DNA of 64,000 bases, taken from assembly GCA_029204225.1 (NCBI GenBank), contig CM055101.1:35827648-35891647 (forward strand), written 5' to 3'. Below are positions 46,200-58,990 of this stretch, in pieces; positions within the stretch are counted from its first letter, which is position 1, and each line of letters begins with the position of its first letter. The translations under genes and the position numbers were made by a program. Origin of the DNA: Diphasiastrum complanatum (taxonomy: Eukaryota > Streptophyta > Lycopodiopsida > Lycopodiales > Lycopodiaceae). Below the pieces are notes generated by a model that did no database searches, had not been told where the DNA came from, and saw only the letters and a list, made by a program, of their open reading frames with translations.

Positions 46200-46985
46200 G
46201 CGGTGCTGCCCACAGTGTAAGCACGGGTGCGTCCACGGTCGGGGTGGTTGGCAGGACGGGGGCTTGATGAGTCAAAGTGCTGCCCTTGAGGTGTAAGCAC
46301 GGTCAGTTTCCGCGGTTCGGGCCTGGCGCCGTCTGCACGTAGGACAGATGAGGCAATGTGCTGCCATTAGGATGGTGTAAGCACGGTCTGTGCCTTGTGG
46401 GGTGCGGGGTGACATATTCACGATGACCACCGTTCGTTTAGCTATAAGGGCTATCGACCAAATTTGGTGGGGGCGTTACTGAGGCAATGTGCTGCCTAAC
46501 GGTGAAAGCACGGGTGCGTCCACGATTTGGGTGGTATGCTGCCGATCGTTTAGCTATAAGGGCTATCGACTAAATTTGGTGGGGGCGTTACTGAGGCAAT
46601 GTGCTGCCTAACGGTGAAAGCACGGGTGCGTCCACGGGGGTGGTATATTCAAGGATAGCTGCCATTCGTTTAGCTATAAGGGCTATCGACCAAATTTTGT
46701 GGGGGCGTTACTGAGGCAATGTGCTGCCTAACGGTGAAAGCACGGGTGCGTCCACGATTGGGGGGTACGCTGCCGATCGTTTAGCTATAAGGGCTATCGA
46801 CTAGATTTGGTGGGGGCGTTACTGAGGCAATGTGCTGCCTGACGGTGAAAGCACGGGTGCGTCCACGGGGGTGGTATATTCAAGGATAGCTGCCGATCGT
46901 TTAGCTATAAGGGCTATCGACCAAAAAGTGGTGGGGCGTGACTGAGGCAATGTGCTGCTTAATGGTGAAAGCACGGATGGTTGGA
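46200..46985 (+). repeat. Family A internal tandem repeat array with hairpins
   Basis: Five units starting at gtttagctataaggg (46436, 46548, 46668, 46779, 46899) have spacings of 112, 120, 111 and 120. This is an alternating two-unit pattern of about 231 bp. Each unit contains GTGCTGCC...GAAAGCAC, which can fold as a GTGCT/AGCAC stem. Three looser copies of the stem motif precede them (46200-46390). The array sits just after the primer site, where packaging and dimerisation signals of LTR elements lie. Confidence 0.85.
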
Positions 46986-48824
46986 GGGGTGTCCTATGTG
47001 GGCTGATTCTGTGATCGATTTGTATGGGCGCGGCCAGGCAAAGGTCCGTTGGCAGGACCATCTCAAAGGGGGACCTTGTCTTTGTTACTTGTTAGTAAAC
47101 CTGCCTGAGTGTCTTACTTGTATGTATTCGTGGTGAGTCTTAGTACTCGTGCTTTTCCTGGTTTGCATGATTGCTTGTGATACAAGGAGCTGATGGCTCG
47201 AGAAGGAACCTTTTCTTTTGAAGGCTGATACCATCAAACAAAGAGGACTACAGAATCTGTGGGGCGGATTTGCAGTTCAAGTACTCACACGTGAACGACA
47301 ACGAAACGACTCAATGTTTGCAAAGGATGGATGGCTAGCCTATTTCTTGGGTTAGTTTCATTTGCGACAACGCCCACCAGACGCAAGCAGGAAGTCAAAA
47401 GTTGGAAAGGGCAATTTCAGGGGAGATCTTCTATGGAGCAGTTGGTCTTCATTTTGGGACGGCCACCTTCGGAACTGAAACTCACTGAGCATGGGTGATA
47501 TCCAGTATCAGTTGGGTTTTTCCTCAAAGGGGAAAAGACTAGGATCCTCTTCAGAGATTGGCAACAAGTTGGATCGAGCCATAATCCTAGCAGATGGGAA
47601 GCAAAGTGTTGGAAAGGCTTTTTGTCCGAAGAACTCTACTCTAAAGTCCGATCAGCTGATTTATTAAGTGGAGGGGAACTATCACACACACCTCTCTCTT
47701 GGGGCAAATTTTGAATTAAAGTTGATCAAAATGGGGGCAAATTCAAGGTGACCTAGCCATACTCACACGAGGAGACTGGCGATCTTTGGACCTAATAAGT
47801 TGACAAGTTTTTGTTGTGGAAAGGAAAGTTTGTTATAGGCTTTCTCTGGACCAGCAATGATGAGGAAACATATGAGTACGCTGGCTTGTGTTACGTGTAA
47901 GGCAGCTGATCAATGAAGGAACTGAGAAAGTTGAGTCTTGCATGAGAGACTTGGTATTTCGAACGAACGCTAAGGGACAGTTCGCGTTGAGATCGGACTA
48001 GTGCAAACTCTGGGTGCATGTGTCTGATTCAAAGAGAGCTACTTGAAGCCAAGCTCGATGTACACTTCTTGTTTTGACTGTGAGGCAACTGACCAGTGAT
48101 GGAATTGTGAAAGTCAAGTTTTGCGCGACGGACATGGTGCTTCAAACAAACGCGAAGAGATAGTTCGGATGCGGATCAAACTGGTGCGACCCTTTGGCTT
48201 TCCACGAGGTCAATGGTTACATTTGGGCTGATTCAAAGAGCTACTTCAAGCTAAGTGAGAGGTGCATTGCGGAGTACTCAATCTTTGCCTACCTTAAAGA
48301 GCCAAGATGGAAAAGTATCAAGATCAGGCTGGGACAAAGATAGAAATCAAGGTGCAGAAGCAACAAGGCACGAAGTGGACCATAAAGTGTGCAATCAAAC
48401 GATAAATCCTTCGGCTCAGGGAGCCTTGATACTTGTGCGGAACTGAACAAATCTGGAGCTCAGGGAGCTCAACACAAAGTGCATCAAGGACAAATCAGGA
48501 GCTCAAAGGAGTTCCAAAGTCGAAAGTCAGAAGCGACAGGGGCGAACATTTCAAAGAAAGGCCTCTGTCACCAGTTAATAAGGTTCTCGGGTTTTACGAA
48601 AGCGATATCAAATCTACGCTTTTCCCAGACAAAGATATATTTTCAAGTTATGTAATTTTTCAGTACAAAGAGCTGAGCCTCCGACTTGTGGTGTGCCAGC
48701 TTCAATGTTAATAAAAAGTGGCCAGTAAATTGAGTACTGTGCCAAGTAGCTTAAATGTATAGTTATTTTAATTGGGAGACACCTTTACTTTAATCTGACA
48801 TCTGATGAGGACATCAGATTTTAT
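46986..48824 (+). other. Family A internal region, 3' part; non-coding
   Basis: Frames are short; the longest overlapping ones (48255-48711) show no retroelement motif. Repeated words such as aactgagaaagt and ctcagggagc occur. Confidence 0.65.
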
Positions 48825-50081
48825 AAAGGTGGGGAGGATGTTGTAAAGCTACCTTTACAAGCTTTACTTCCGGCGCCATCGGCGCCAGCTATGTCCCCGG
48901 CGCCAGCAGCACCCCTGCTGCTCCCGGCGCCAACGGCGCCGGCGCCGCTCCCGGCGCCACTGTGACCAGAATCCAGCCGGCGCCAAGTTCCTATGGCTGA
49001 AAATCTTTGATCGGTTCTAGCGAAGTCCAGAGAGCTCAGATCGATGTGCAATCACCTCACACGATCTAGGCATGATTAAAGGAAGCCTGGGGATCAATAA
49101 AATCTAGAGAGAGAAAATGACTTTCTAGAAAGAGAAAATCCTAGAGAGAGAAAAACGTGCTTTACCAGCTTGGGTAGAGTGCTTGGTATGAGGGGGGGTG
49201 CCGAATCACACCAATACTATAGGGGAGTGCGGGTTGCGACTCAGGGCGAGCTCCAACCAAGTCTCAGCCTCCCTTGCTGGAATGTTGTCATGGCTCTCGC
49301 CTTGGCATGCTAGCGCCCCGGAGACTAGGGTCGGTCACACACTTGAAATGTAACCTTCTCAGATTTATCAATAAAGTGGGATTTTCCTCAAACTGACTCT
49401 GATTACCTTCTGGGTTTCAGTGTTCGGTAAAAGCGCCAGTTGTAAGGCCGCTTTCAAAATTTTAACTTGGCACATAGCTGAGGGTCGTATCCCGGGACGC
49501 CAGCGGTATGCCGTCGGGACCATTCGGTCCGTGGCGCCAGCGGTATGCTGTCGGGACCATTTGGTCCAAGAACTGGTTGTTTCCATATCTGTCGCGGCTT
49601 GTGGTTCTGAGTGTGCCTTGCATGAACGTGAATGGGTTAAGCTCTTGGGGAACGGGCTCTAACCTGTCGGCTGAGTTGGATGGCTTGCTTGGGTGGATGT
49701 TACCTGTTTATGGCTGTCCAGTCTGGCGTGGCGCCAGGTTGGCTTCCAGCGCTCGTGACGAAGCTTTCAGTTGGTTAAGTCTGATGTAAGTCAGACCGCT
49801 TGCTTGGAATGGATGTTACTCGTTTGTAACGAAGCTTCGAGTCGGTTAAGTTTGATGTATGTCGGGCGGCTTGCTTGGAGGGAAGTCACCCACGTCGGGA
49901 CCCCCGATCTGGCATGGCGCCAGGTTGGATCTCAATGTTGGTTTTCGGAACTTCAAGTTGTTAAGTCTGATCGTTGTTGGCGAGTTGGCTGCTTGTATGT
50001 CAAGTGGGTTTGGATGGCAAGAGTTGAAGGCTGGGAAGCTAAGTCGTGGTTCCCGGCTCCCTTTGGGATGCCTGCGCTACA
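48825..50081 (+). mobile_element. Family A polypurine tract and right LTR
   Basis: AAAGGTGGGGAGGA (48825-48838) directly precedes TGTTGTAAAG at 48839. The LTR ends GCGCTACA at 50081, followed by the TSD GTGAC. Confidence 0.9.
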
Positions 50082-50586
50082 GTGACCGACCCTAGTCTCC
50101 GGGGCGCTAGCATGCCAAGGCGAGAGCCATGACAACATTCCAGCAAGGGAGGCTGAGACTTGGTTGGAGCTCGTCCTGAGTCGCAACCCGCACTCCCCTA
50201 TAGTATTGGTGTGATTCGGCACCCCCCCTCATACCAAGCACTCTACCCAAGCTGGTAAAGCACGTTTTTCTCTCTCTAGGATTTTCTCTTTCTAGAAAGT
50301 CATTTTCTCTCTCTAGATTTTATTGATCCCCAGGCTTCCTTCAATCATGCCTAGATCGTGTGAGGTGATTGCACATCGATCTGAGCTCTCTGGACTTCGC
50401 TAGAACCGATCAAAGATTTTCAGCCATAGGAACTTGGCGCCGGCTGGATTCTGGTCACAGTGGCGCCGGGAGCGGCGCCGGCGCCGTTGGCGCCGGGAGC
50501 AGCAGGGGCGCTGCTGGCGCCGGGGACATAGCTGACGCCGATGGCGCCGCAAGTAAAGCTTGTAAAGGTAGCTTTACAACAGTAAC

Positions 50587-53500
50587 CAGGAATACATAGT
50601 AGATCCACACAGTGCACATATGAGAAAAATCTTACTATGACCCTATACATAAACACATATACCATTATCTGGCAGATTCCTCCAAAATCCGCATATGTTA
50701 CTCACATATTACTGAGAATCTCGTAACTCAGCTACAGAAAATTCTATTTCTCTTGAGTAAATAACAAATCTGGGAAATGTCTGAAGTGAATAATTCCACA
50801 TCACAAGTTTTTCAACCATCATACTTTTATCAACAAAATTCCTTCAATCATTTAACCTATTTCAGATCTTAGTGCACAAACCAAGATTAGGCTGACTTAT
50901 ATAGACATCTTTGGATAAGATTAAAGCTTTATTCCACTGATCCAATCCATAACTAACTGGTACTTGGTAGCTAATCAATGAATCTTAATTTAATCTTTAC
51001 CAACACTTCCCATATTCATGAATATCTCACAACTCATTATCCCCAAAAATTCCTCTAGTTCTAGATTAGTCAAAATAATCACTAGAAATTTCCTCTATTC
51101 CCACAAGATAGTTCCACCATTGCACACAAACTGGATTCCACCAAAGAAATCTATGCAACTGGTTGATCCCATGAAAGTCTTATTCCTATCATTTTCTTCT
51201 CTCCCTTTTTAAAGAAATTTCATAATTTTGATCAAAAAGTTCCAGGATACAACGTGTAAGATATTAAAGATTTGAAAAAGTCAGTAATAAGTATTCAATA
51301 CTATTACAAACTAGACTTTTTCTATAAAATTATTAAATATCTTATGCATAGTGATAGAAACATTATTCTCCCAACTCAATCAATTGAAACATCAATTGCT
51401 TCTGAGCTATATTCACAAACCTGAAATTGAAGCATGAATTCATAGAACTTAAACAATATTTCAGAACCTAGTTCTATATTGGAAAGAATTATATAAATCT
51501 CAGTCCAATTGTCTCGTATATAAGAAATTTCTAAAAAGTAGAGGTTTAAAATTAATAGAGAAATAGCTTTTAAGGGTTTCCGATTTGGAATTTATGAGAT
51601 ACCATTGAGGGATCCCGATCTATATCTCATAACCTCTCCAAATACCCTAAAAAGGCTTTACTAATGGTTTCAACTATTAGATTTACAAATAATGTAAATA
51701 CTTACCACCGGCCTACAAATCATTCTCATGCAAGAATTTCCACTTTGAAATCACTGATGTCCCATACCACCAGTTTTCTCTCCAAGAAAATTCTTTGCTT
51801 TTAGATCCAATTATCAGAAAATCAAAAAGATTAACTGATCATCCTATATCCAATATAGGGTCCAAAACTTCAAAAAGATCTTTAACCAAATTATCTGATA
51901 ATCCAGAGATCTCATAACTTCATCTGGATTTCCAATACCAAATATATGCACATATCTATTCCACCAAGTACTGGAGCACCCCCAAATTTGTTTCTAATAA
52001 TCATTAACAAAATTGTAATTTAACAAGAATCTGCACATGGCTTTATCGTCACATAAACAACCCATCTAGTTGGTACTATCCATCCCGAATTCCTACCATC
52101 CGAGAGTTACAACTCTTAGGAATGTAAACCCAGTGTCATTCTTGTTCCATTCCACAATTTTCAATAACAAATAGGGTCAACTCATGGTCCTTTAGATATT
52201 CAAAATAAATCCAACTTAATGAATTCAAAAAAAATCTGGTGCTATGCAACTTCCATACATGGATTATTAACCAATCCAAATTACACAGCACTATCACATT
52301 TACCTAACCAAGTGTCTTATTTTCTTCCTCCCTTAGATTTTTTGGTCACCCAAAAATTCTTTTAGCGAAGGTCCCCGAAAATTACTTAGACACAAGTAAA
52401 TGCTAGGTACTTACCTTTTGACCACACCAGTTCATTTTCATTACTTCGTTAAAGTTGCCAGAATCAATGGAAAATCAATAAAATTTGGTTCAGAGTATTC
52501 TTTACGATATTCGATACACTTGTTTTTTAATCGAATATAGAACTACCTCCCAAAAATTACGACCTTATTCCATTTATTCACTTTAACAAGTATCTGAAAA
52601 GTTTAAATTGTCCAATCCTAATGATCAAAATCATTTAGGACAAGCCTATCAGTGTTTCACCTAGTCAAAAAGGAATAACAAAAAAAAATCACCATTTAAC
52701 TCAATTAACTGGAAATATTTCTATTCCAGAGTTAAACCAATAAAAAGCACAGTACCAAAAAATCAAATTTCCATTGCAGGGCACTTGCGTGGAGAAAAAA
52801 AATTACCATGAAAAATAATAATTTATTGCCAATCCTAAATCCATGGAGCCATCACATAGACATAACAGTTAGGATCATAAAATTATTTTTCAAAGATTCT
52901 CCCGTTTAAGTCAGGAGAATAGGTTACAAAAATTATGTAATCAATGCAACACATTGTTATAGACATGCACAGCTCAGTGAACTAAGTGAGATGTGCAATC
53001 AACAAGGATTGCCATGCAACGAGCAAGAAGTAAAAAGCTTCATGCCAAGCCAATAAAGGCCTACCCTTTCTAAACCCTAAAAAGGGTTTAAAAACTCTCA
53101 TGGTCGCAACAGCCGTATTGCAAGAGCTATAGCTCGAGCTCCCACATCGAGCCAACCCTCAGCTTCCACCAGGCCCTCTTCACCCGCAAGCGCTCCTCTT
53201 CACCAGGATCAAACGCTGGAAGAGAAGGTGGGGGATCACTCTATGTCTCAACAAACGGCTGCCAACGCTCCAATATGGCTTACAGCATCTGCGCCCATCT
53301 ATTGAAGAGAGGCAATGAAGGGGAATCAGCCATCGTTTTCAGAACTGCTCCAACAATTCTTTACCGAGCTCTCAAGGCTCAGAATCGGCCAGCTACCAAC
53401 TCAAACAACAGGATTCATTCAAACTTGTTGTTACTCACAAACAAGTCTGATTAACAGATCCAGGTAACTTCAAATCCGAACAACGCTTCAAATCCGCTAC

Positions 53501-54426
53501 ACAGATGGATGTATCAATCATTTTTGTATAGTCAACAAAGGTTTTACACGAGTTCAAGATTCTACAAACTCTACTCCAGAATTACTTTCTCTTCTTCAAG
53601 AGGCTTGCATGCATAGTTGCTGCCCTCTGTAGCTTCCCTTTGAACTGAACAGAGGTTCCAACCTCTACCAAATCAGTTTTTCCCAAAGGTTCAGAAACTA
53701 CAGTTCCTAAACTCTTAGAATCAACAAGCAACAGATTTGCAGGGGTTCACACAATGACACACACCACAAGAGGTGCACAACCATTTATGGGAGAAGGTTT
53801 CACAGGGTTTATCTGCATGCAACACTTTTTCCCAAATCCTAATCTGCTTTTCTAGAGAAGCTTCAAATTCCAAATCCATTCCATTTTTTTAGTTCTCAGT
53901 TGCATAAAAATACAAGAGGATTAGCTTTACAAACCCAGAAATCCTCACATGCAACCAAAAAATTCAAGATTTCTCGTAACAATCAATTTATTTAAGCAGG
54001 ATAAATTGATTCCTCATCAATCTATCAACAAACATCTTGCTACTAAATCTGAGTCCCGTACTGTCCAAAACATCATGGATTCATGCAATTTATTCATCCA
54101 AAAAAAAAACCAGATTTGAACAAGGAAGTGGATCTACACATGCAGATCATTCTACTTCAAACTGAAATTTTTCAAGATTTCAGAAAATAAGAAAGAATTC
54201 CTCACTAATAGACAGCATCTTTATAAAATCAAACAAGGAGAAGAGCACTCTACCACCAAGTTTGAAAAGCATGCTCAACAAGAATTAGTGAATCCAAACC
54301 CAATTTCCCTTGAAAAAACAGCACTCCGTTCGGGATGTGAATCCAAGTGCGTTCCAATTCCTATTTGATGTAGAACTTCTCTCCATCCCATCCAAAAATC
54401 GCATCTTAGCCAGGCTCTGATACCAA
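50587..54426 (-). other. Element E internal region, 5' part, with primer site
   Basis: The primer site TGGTATCAGAG is at 54425-54415 on the minus strand. The next 1.4 kb (to about 53040) is less AT-rich and contains leader-like sequence. The rest is AT-rich. I find no gag, protease, RT or integrase motif. Confidence 0.65.
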
Positions 54427-54631
54427 TGTAAAGACCACTAGGGACAATCCCCTAAGATGAGGATAGGAAAACACAAGAGAGACTGTGGAGCAAAACCACC
54501 CAACCAAATCTAGATCCCTCCTAGAGAATCCTCTTGGATCTAGCCCCCAAGCCATGCCAATGTAACAGCAAGAGGAGAAGAGCTCATCAGGTAATCTAGA
54601 CCAAGTCATCGACGAGATAGTCTCTACCTCA
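54427..54631 (-). mobile_element. Element E 5' LTR, truncated
   Basis: Matches 41998-42188 of the 3' LTR with a 13-base insertion (near 54525). It stops at TACCTCA, where the TATA box begins in the full LTR, so promoter and U3 are missing. CACTA coding sequence begins within a few bases. Confidence 0.85.
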
Positions 54632-54633
54632 TA

Positions 54634-57600
54634 GTGCAGCTAGACACAATGAACAATATGAGGAGGCACTTTTGTCTACAGAAGAAAAGAAATTGCGAGA
54701 AGAATCAAAGACCGCATTGTATCCTGGAGCAAAGACATCTCGTTTGGCAACTTCTCTACTTCTATTAAATCTTCAAGCCAAATATAGATGGAGTGACCAA
54801 AGCCTCACATCATTATTTGAGTAAATTTTTTTTCATCTACTTGTCATTTTTGCTTTGAAACAAAATTTACAATTTGGACATCGAGTGATAATTTTTTTAT
54901 AATGACTTCTTTTGTCATGTACAGACTATTGAAAAACAAAATTCTTCCAGAAGGGAATGTCATGCCTGAGACAAGAGATGAGGTACGAAAGATGTTGTCT
55001 AACATCGAGATGGACTACAAGCAATATCATGCATGTCCAAAAGATTGTATTTTATATCAAGGAAGGTACGAATCACTCAAGAAATGTCCCAGTTGTGATA
55101 CTCCTCGATATAGAGATGATTTGCAAGGGGCAACCATTCCGTGCAAAGTTTTACGACATTTTTCAGTAATTTTACAATTGCAACATTTATTTCGTTGTAA
55201 ATCTCTTAAACAACTTATGGACTGGCATGCACACCATACCTCTACAGATGGGATGATGAGGGTACCTTCAGATTCACCTGCATGGAAACACATCAACAAA
55301 GAATATCCAAGCTTTACCAATGAGTCAAGAAATGTGAGATTTGGTCTTGCAACAGATGGTGTGAACCCCTTTGGTGTACGAGCAACTACATGGTCCATTT
55401 GGCCTGTTTGCTTGGTAAATTATAATATTCCTCCTAGGTTGAGTACAAAAAAGGGACACATTATATTGGCATTTCAATTTTCTGGCCAACGCAAGGTTAA
55501 GAACATGGATGTGTATCTTGAGCCGCTTATTGACGAGTTGGAAGATTTGTGGAAGGGGATAAAAATATATGACATTTCGCGCCCCTTACATGGGAGGGAG
55601 TTTACACTACATGCCATTGTAATGTGGAAAATGCATGACTATCCAAGATTAGGTGAATGCTCAGGTAATCATTCAAACAATGTCTATCTTGTGTACATAG
55701 GAGTTTGTTTACAGCTACATACAACTAGTAATTCCTGACATTTACATGATATACTACAATGGCTATAATTATTCTTTGACATATACTTTTTTTTAATAGT
55801 GATTGATAGTTTCCATTTGTTGGGCAGACTTTCAAACGGCTGGAAAAAATGCTTGTTTTTTGTGCGGGCCAAATCTTGTGGGAAGATACTCTTATAGTCT
55901 CAAAAAAGTGGTTTATGAAAATCATCGTAAATACTTGCATGAAGGCCATCCATTCAGAGACACTGATAGAAGAGGTTTTGGAGGAAGAGCTGAGAGAGAG
56001 AGATGCCTCCAAAGAGGATGTCTGTGGAGGATTGGCAAAAACTATGGGAGGAATCTCAAGCAAAGCCAATCGATGGTATGAAAAGATTATCTATATTTCA
56101 TTGTTTGGAATATTGGAATAGCCTTTTAATTAATCACCTATTTGATCCCATGCACATATTTAAAAATGTGGGTGAATCTATTTGGAAACACTTGATTGGT
56201 GAAAAAGATACCATTGCTGCAAGGCACGATCTAAAAGAATCAAACACCAAAAAAGAATATTGGATAAAGATGGTGAAGATCATGCTCCAAAAGTGCCTTG
56301 GACATTCACTAAGGAGGAGCTTAACCATGTGCGCTCCATTATTCATGACATTAGAAGACCAACTGGTTTTTCCCATTCTCTACGGTCATCATTCATAATG
56401 GATGGAAAGTTGCAAGGTCTCAAATCTCATGATTGGCTAAAGATGATTCAATTTATCTATCCATTGTCAATTCGTGGGTGCTTGTCAAAAGATATTTGTG
56501 AGACCATATACAATCTATCAATCATTGTCAAGTATTTACATGTACTTGGTGCATTTTTTATTTCGTATTTATTGATTGGAAATTCAAATAGACATAAAAT
56601 GGATTGAATATGTTGCAGATGGATGTGCTCAAAAGAAATCCGTGAGCTGGATCTTTGCAAGAGACATGAGGATATGGTGGAAATTGTGTGCATGTTTGAG
56701 AGATATTTTTCGACTTCCATCATGGACTCGCAAGTGCATTTATTGGTGCACTTGGTTGAAGAAGTTTCTATTGCTGGTCCAGTGCACACTATGTATAAGT
56801 GCATAAATTATCTTTTGCATGTGTATTTAAACTAAATCAATTGATACATGAACTCATTAAATAAAACACTTATTTTTAACCATTTGTGACTTTTTAGGTG
56901 GATGTTCTTTATGGAAAGGTACATGAAAGTCTTAAAAGATTTTGTGCATCAAAAGGCAAGGCCCGAAGGTAGCATGCCAGAGGGATGGTTAGTACATGAA
57001 TCTCTCTTTTATGTTACTGAAATTTTGCACTAACTACATCCATCTGCTCCACTATTGTGGCGTGATGAGGAAGTCGAAGAGGTAACTAGTGAAAAACCTC
57101 AAGGGATGGGAAAGGTCCGTAGGTTGGCACCCTTCCAACGACAAAAAATTTCCACATTCATGTTTTATAATTGTGGAGTTATGGATAAATGGTTAGACCT
57201 ATATGAAGAAGAAAAAAAGAGAGGGCCTTGTCTAGAAAGCGCCAACGACAAAATAGAGGTAGACACATGGCCTCAAGTTCACATGATCTTGAGCCATTGC
57301 CCAAGCAATGCACTATAGAGTGGATGCATGACACACTACAAAAAGCAACAAAAGAGGGACAAAAGATATCAAATGCAGAATGGGACTTTGCAAGAGGATG
57401 TGAATGGAAGGTATTATTCTTTAGATACTTTATTATTAGAACATTCTTGTTTATAACAATATTTGTTTAATCATTTTGAAACACCATGTTCATTCACAAT
57501 GATTATTTATGAGATTCATGTTTGTCATGTGGCAGTGCAAAATGTATAATGCTATATGGGCTTTTGGTTTCCACTTTCTTGTTGAAAGGATTGATAACAA

Positions 57601-58330
57601 GAGATGCACACAGATTGTGGTGTAATAGCATCTTTCCAACAAGAAAGTCAAAGCAGTGCACGAGATCGGAATCCCATCTCAGGAGATATGAACTATATGT
57701 AGGAACTATACAAAATATTTATGATGTGTCATTTGGTGAAAGTGGACACTATTTTTTATTTGATGTGAAATGGTTCAAGGTAGTTTGTAGAGGGCCAAAT
57801 GCAACCGTAAAATCGGATCCAAGTGGATTTTTTGCGATTGATTCATCAAAAACATTGAGCATGGAGTCCTTTAACACATTGGTGTTGCCTCGTCACTGTG
57901 AGCAGGTGCACATGCTATGCTATAATGTTTTTCATTTTATTACAAGTGACTTCCATTTTTGAGTTTTCGATATGTTCTAAAATAGTGATTTTTGCAAGTG
58001 TTTTTTCAACCACATCGACTAAACAAGATATGGTGGTTTGTAGCTCAAGTTGAACCACGTTCACGACGAGTATTTGAGGGTGCAAATGTTGAGAATGAAA
58101 TGGAAAACCTTCATTTTAACTATGAGATTGAGCTACCTAGAGATGTAGTAAATCGTCAAACCATACTTGAAGCACCCACTTCCATAGTTGTTGAGAATAG
58201 ATATTCTAATAGTCAGGATGATGAAATAATTTTTGAAAGTGAGAGTGATGATGAAAATCATCTAAGGGGAGATGAATTGCAAGAGTTGTCGCTGATGAAA
58301 TTGATCCTTGTAATTCTGAATAAAAATTGA
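54634..58330 (+). pseudogene. TNP2-type CACTA transposase gene, decayed
   Basis: The Transposase_21/TNP2 domain is readable across several exons. ALYPGAKTSRLATSLLLLN (from 54713) is joined over an intron at 54821-54924 to LLKNKILPEGN. HACPKDCILYQGRYESLKKC and TDGVNPFGVRA follow, then an intron at 55665-55827. Next come GKNACFLCGPN, FDPMHIFKNVGESIW, GLKSHDWLKM, introns at 56532-56618 and 56799-56897, and FMERYMKVLKDFVHQKARPE. A DUF4216-like end follows (YVGTIQNIYDVSFGES, LFDVKWFKVV). Damage: a frameshift at (GA)6 (55992-56003), frameshifts near 56258 and 57615, and an in-frame TAA at 57031. The N-terminus is cut by element E. It would have catalysed cut-and-paste of the CACTA. Confidence 0.88.
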
Positions 58331-58559
58331 TTATTGCAATTCTGAATGAAATTGATTCTTGCAATGCTTTCAAATGATTATTATTTAGCCAAAATAGAGT
58401 CTCATTTATGGTCAAGTAAGTGAAAAGAATAGACATAGTTTGACTTCAATCCCATTATTTTGGAAATAATGTTGGTGAAGATAGATGTACGGCTTCATGT
58501 TCCAAGAAAATTCTCATTTTTTAACAAATGTTGCAAAGGCAGTAAATCACTAAAAGCAT

Positions 58560-58990
58560 GTGAGTTAATGAAATCACCACCACAAACTATGACAAAATCA
58601 AGTGTTTCATCATAGTCAATCCCCTTGAATTGAGCATATTACTTGGCAACTAGTCTTGTTTTATAATTGTTCACACTACCATCTTGATTAAGCTTGATCT
58701 TAAAGACCCATTTGCAAACAGTAACATTTTGTATCTTTGATGGGGGATCAATAATTTTACAAGTATCTCAAACAATGCATCATATACTCACTTTTCATTA
58801 CATCAAATCACTCTTTTGTTGCTACAGTTTCATTCACACTTGAAGGAACATCATCAAACTTAAGGTAGTAATAAGGGCAATAAAAATTAAACAATCATCA
58901 ACTTGTAATTGCTTCTCTCTTCCTTGTATTTGAGCCTTGATGGTTGCATTTGGGCTATGATACCATGTTAAAATCAAAGGTTATGAACCT
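58560..58990 (-). pseudogene. Copia RT fragment and primer-site relic inside the CACTA
   Basis: The minus strand reads WVFKIKLNQDGSV, KTRLVAK and FKGIDYDETLDFV (about 58710-58590), an RT N-terminus. TGGTATCATAGCCC near 58963-58950 resembles a degenerate primer site. A small old copia relic. Confidence 0.6.

Larger units (their letters stand above)
44872..50081 (+). mobile_element. Complete family A LTR retrotransposon, 5210 bp, non-coding
   Basis: Two 1243-bp LTRs (44872-46114 and 48839-50081), identical as far as I read them. Also a tRNA-Met primer site at 46117, a 2.7-kb internal region, and a polypurine tract at 48825-48838. It is flanked by GTGAC at 44867-44871 and 50082-50086. The internal region has an array of hairpin-forming tandem repeats and no gag or pol motif, so the element is non-autonomous. 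Identical LTRs mean a very recent insertion, so a helper element is probably active in this genome. Confidence 0.92.
44118..50586 (-). mobile_element. Solo family A LTR (TSD GTAAC), interrupted by another A element
   Basis: The minus-strand LTR is in two pieces: 50581-50082 (LTR 1-500) and 44871-44123 (LTR 496-1244). GTAAC flanks it at 44118-44122 and 50582-50586. No A internal sequence lies outside the inserted element, so this is a solo LTR left by LTR-LTR recombination. It differs from the inserted element's LTRs at several sites and is older. Confidence 0.9.
41998..54631 (-). mobile_element. Non-coding LTR element E (LARD-like) inside the CACTA
   Basis: On the minus strand: a 5' LTR truncated to 54631-54427, a primer site TGGTATCAGAG (54425-54415), about 5.5 kb of internal AT-rich DNA (54414-50587 and 44117-42463, interrupted by family A insertions), a polypurine tract, and a full 465-bp 3' LTR (42462-41998). 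I find no gag or pol motif in the internal region. It is a large retrotransposon derivative that would depend on another element's proteins. Target duplications cannot be checked because the U3 end of the 5' LTR is missing. Confidence 0.78.

Noticed and set aside
46200-46985. CRISPR-like array
   Set aside because: The whole unit is repeated, spacers are not unique, units are over 110 bp, and the host is a eukaryote.
54902-55738. Intact single-exon host gene
   Set aside because: It is exon 2 of the TNP2 transposase. The frame starts inside the preceding intron and runs into the following one.
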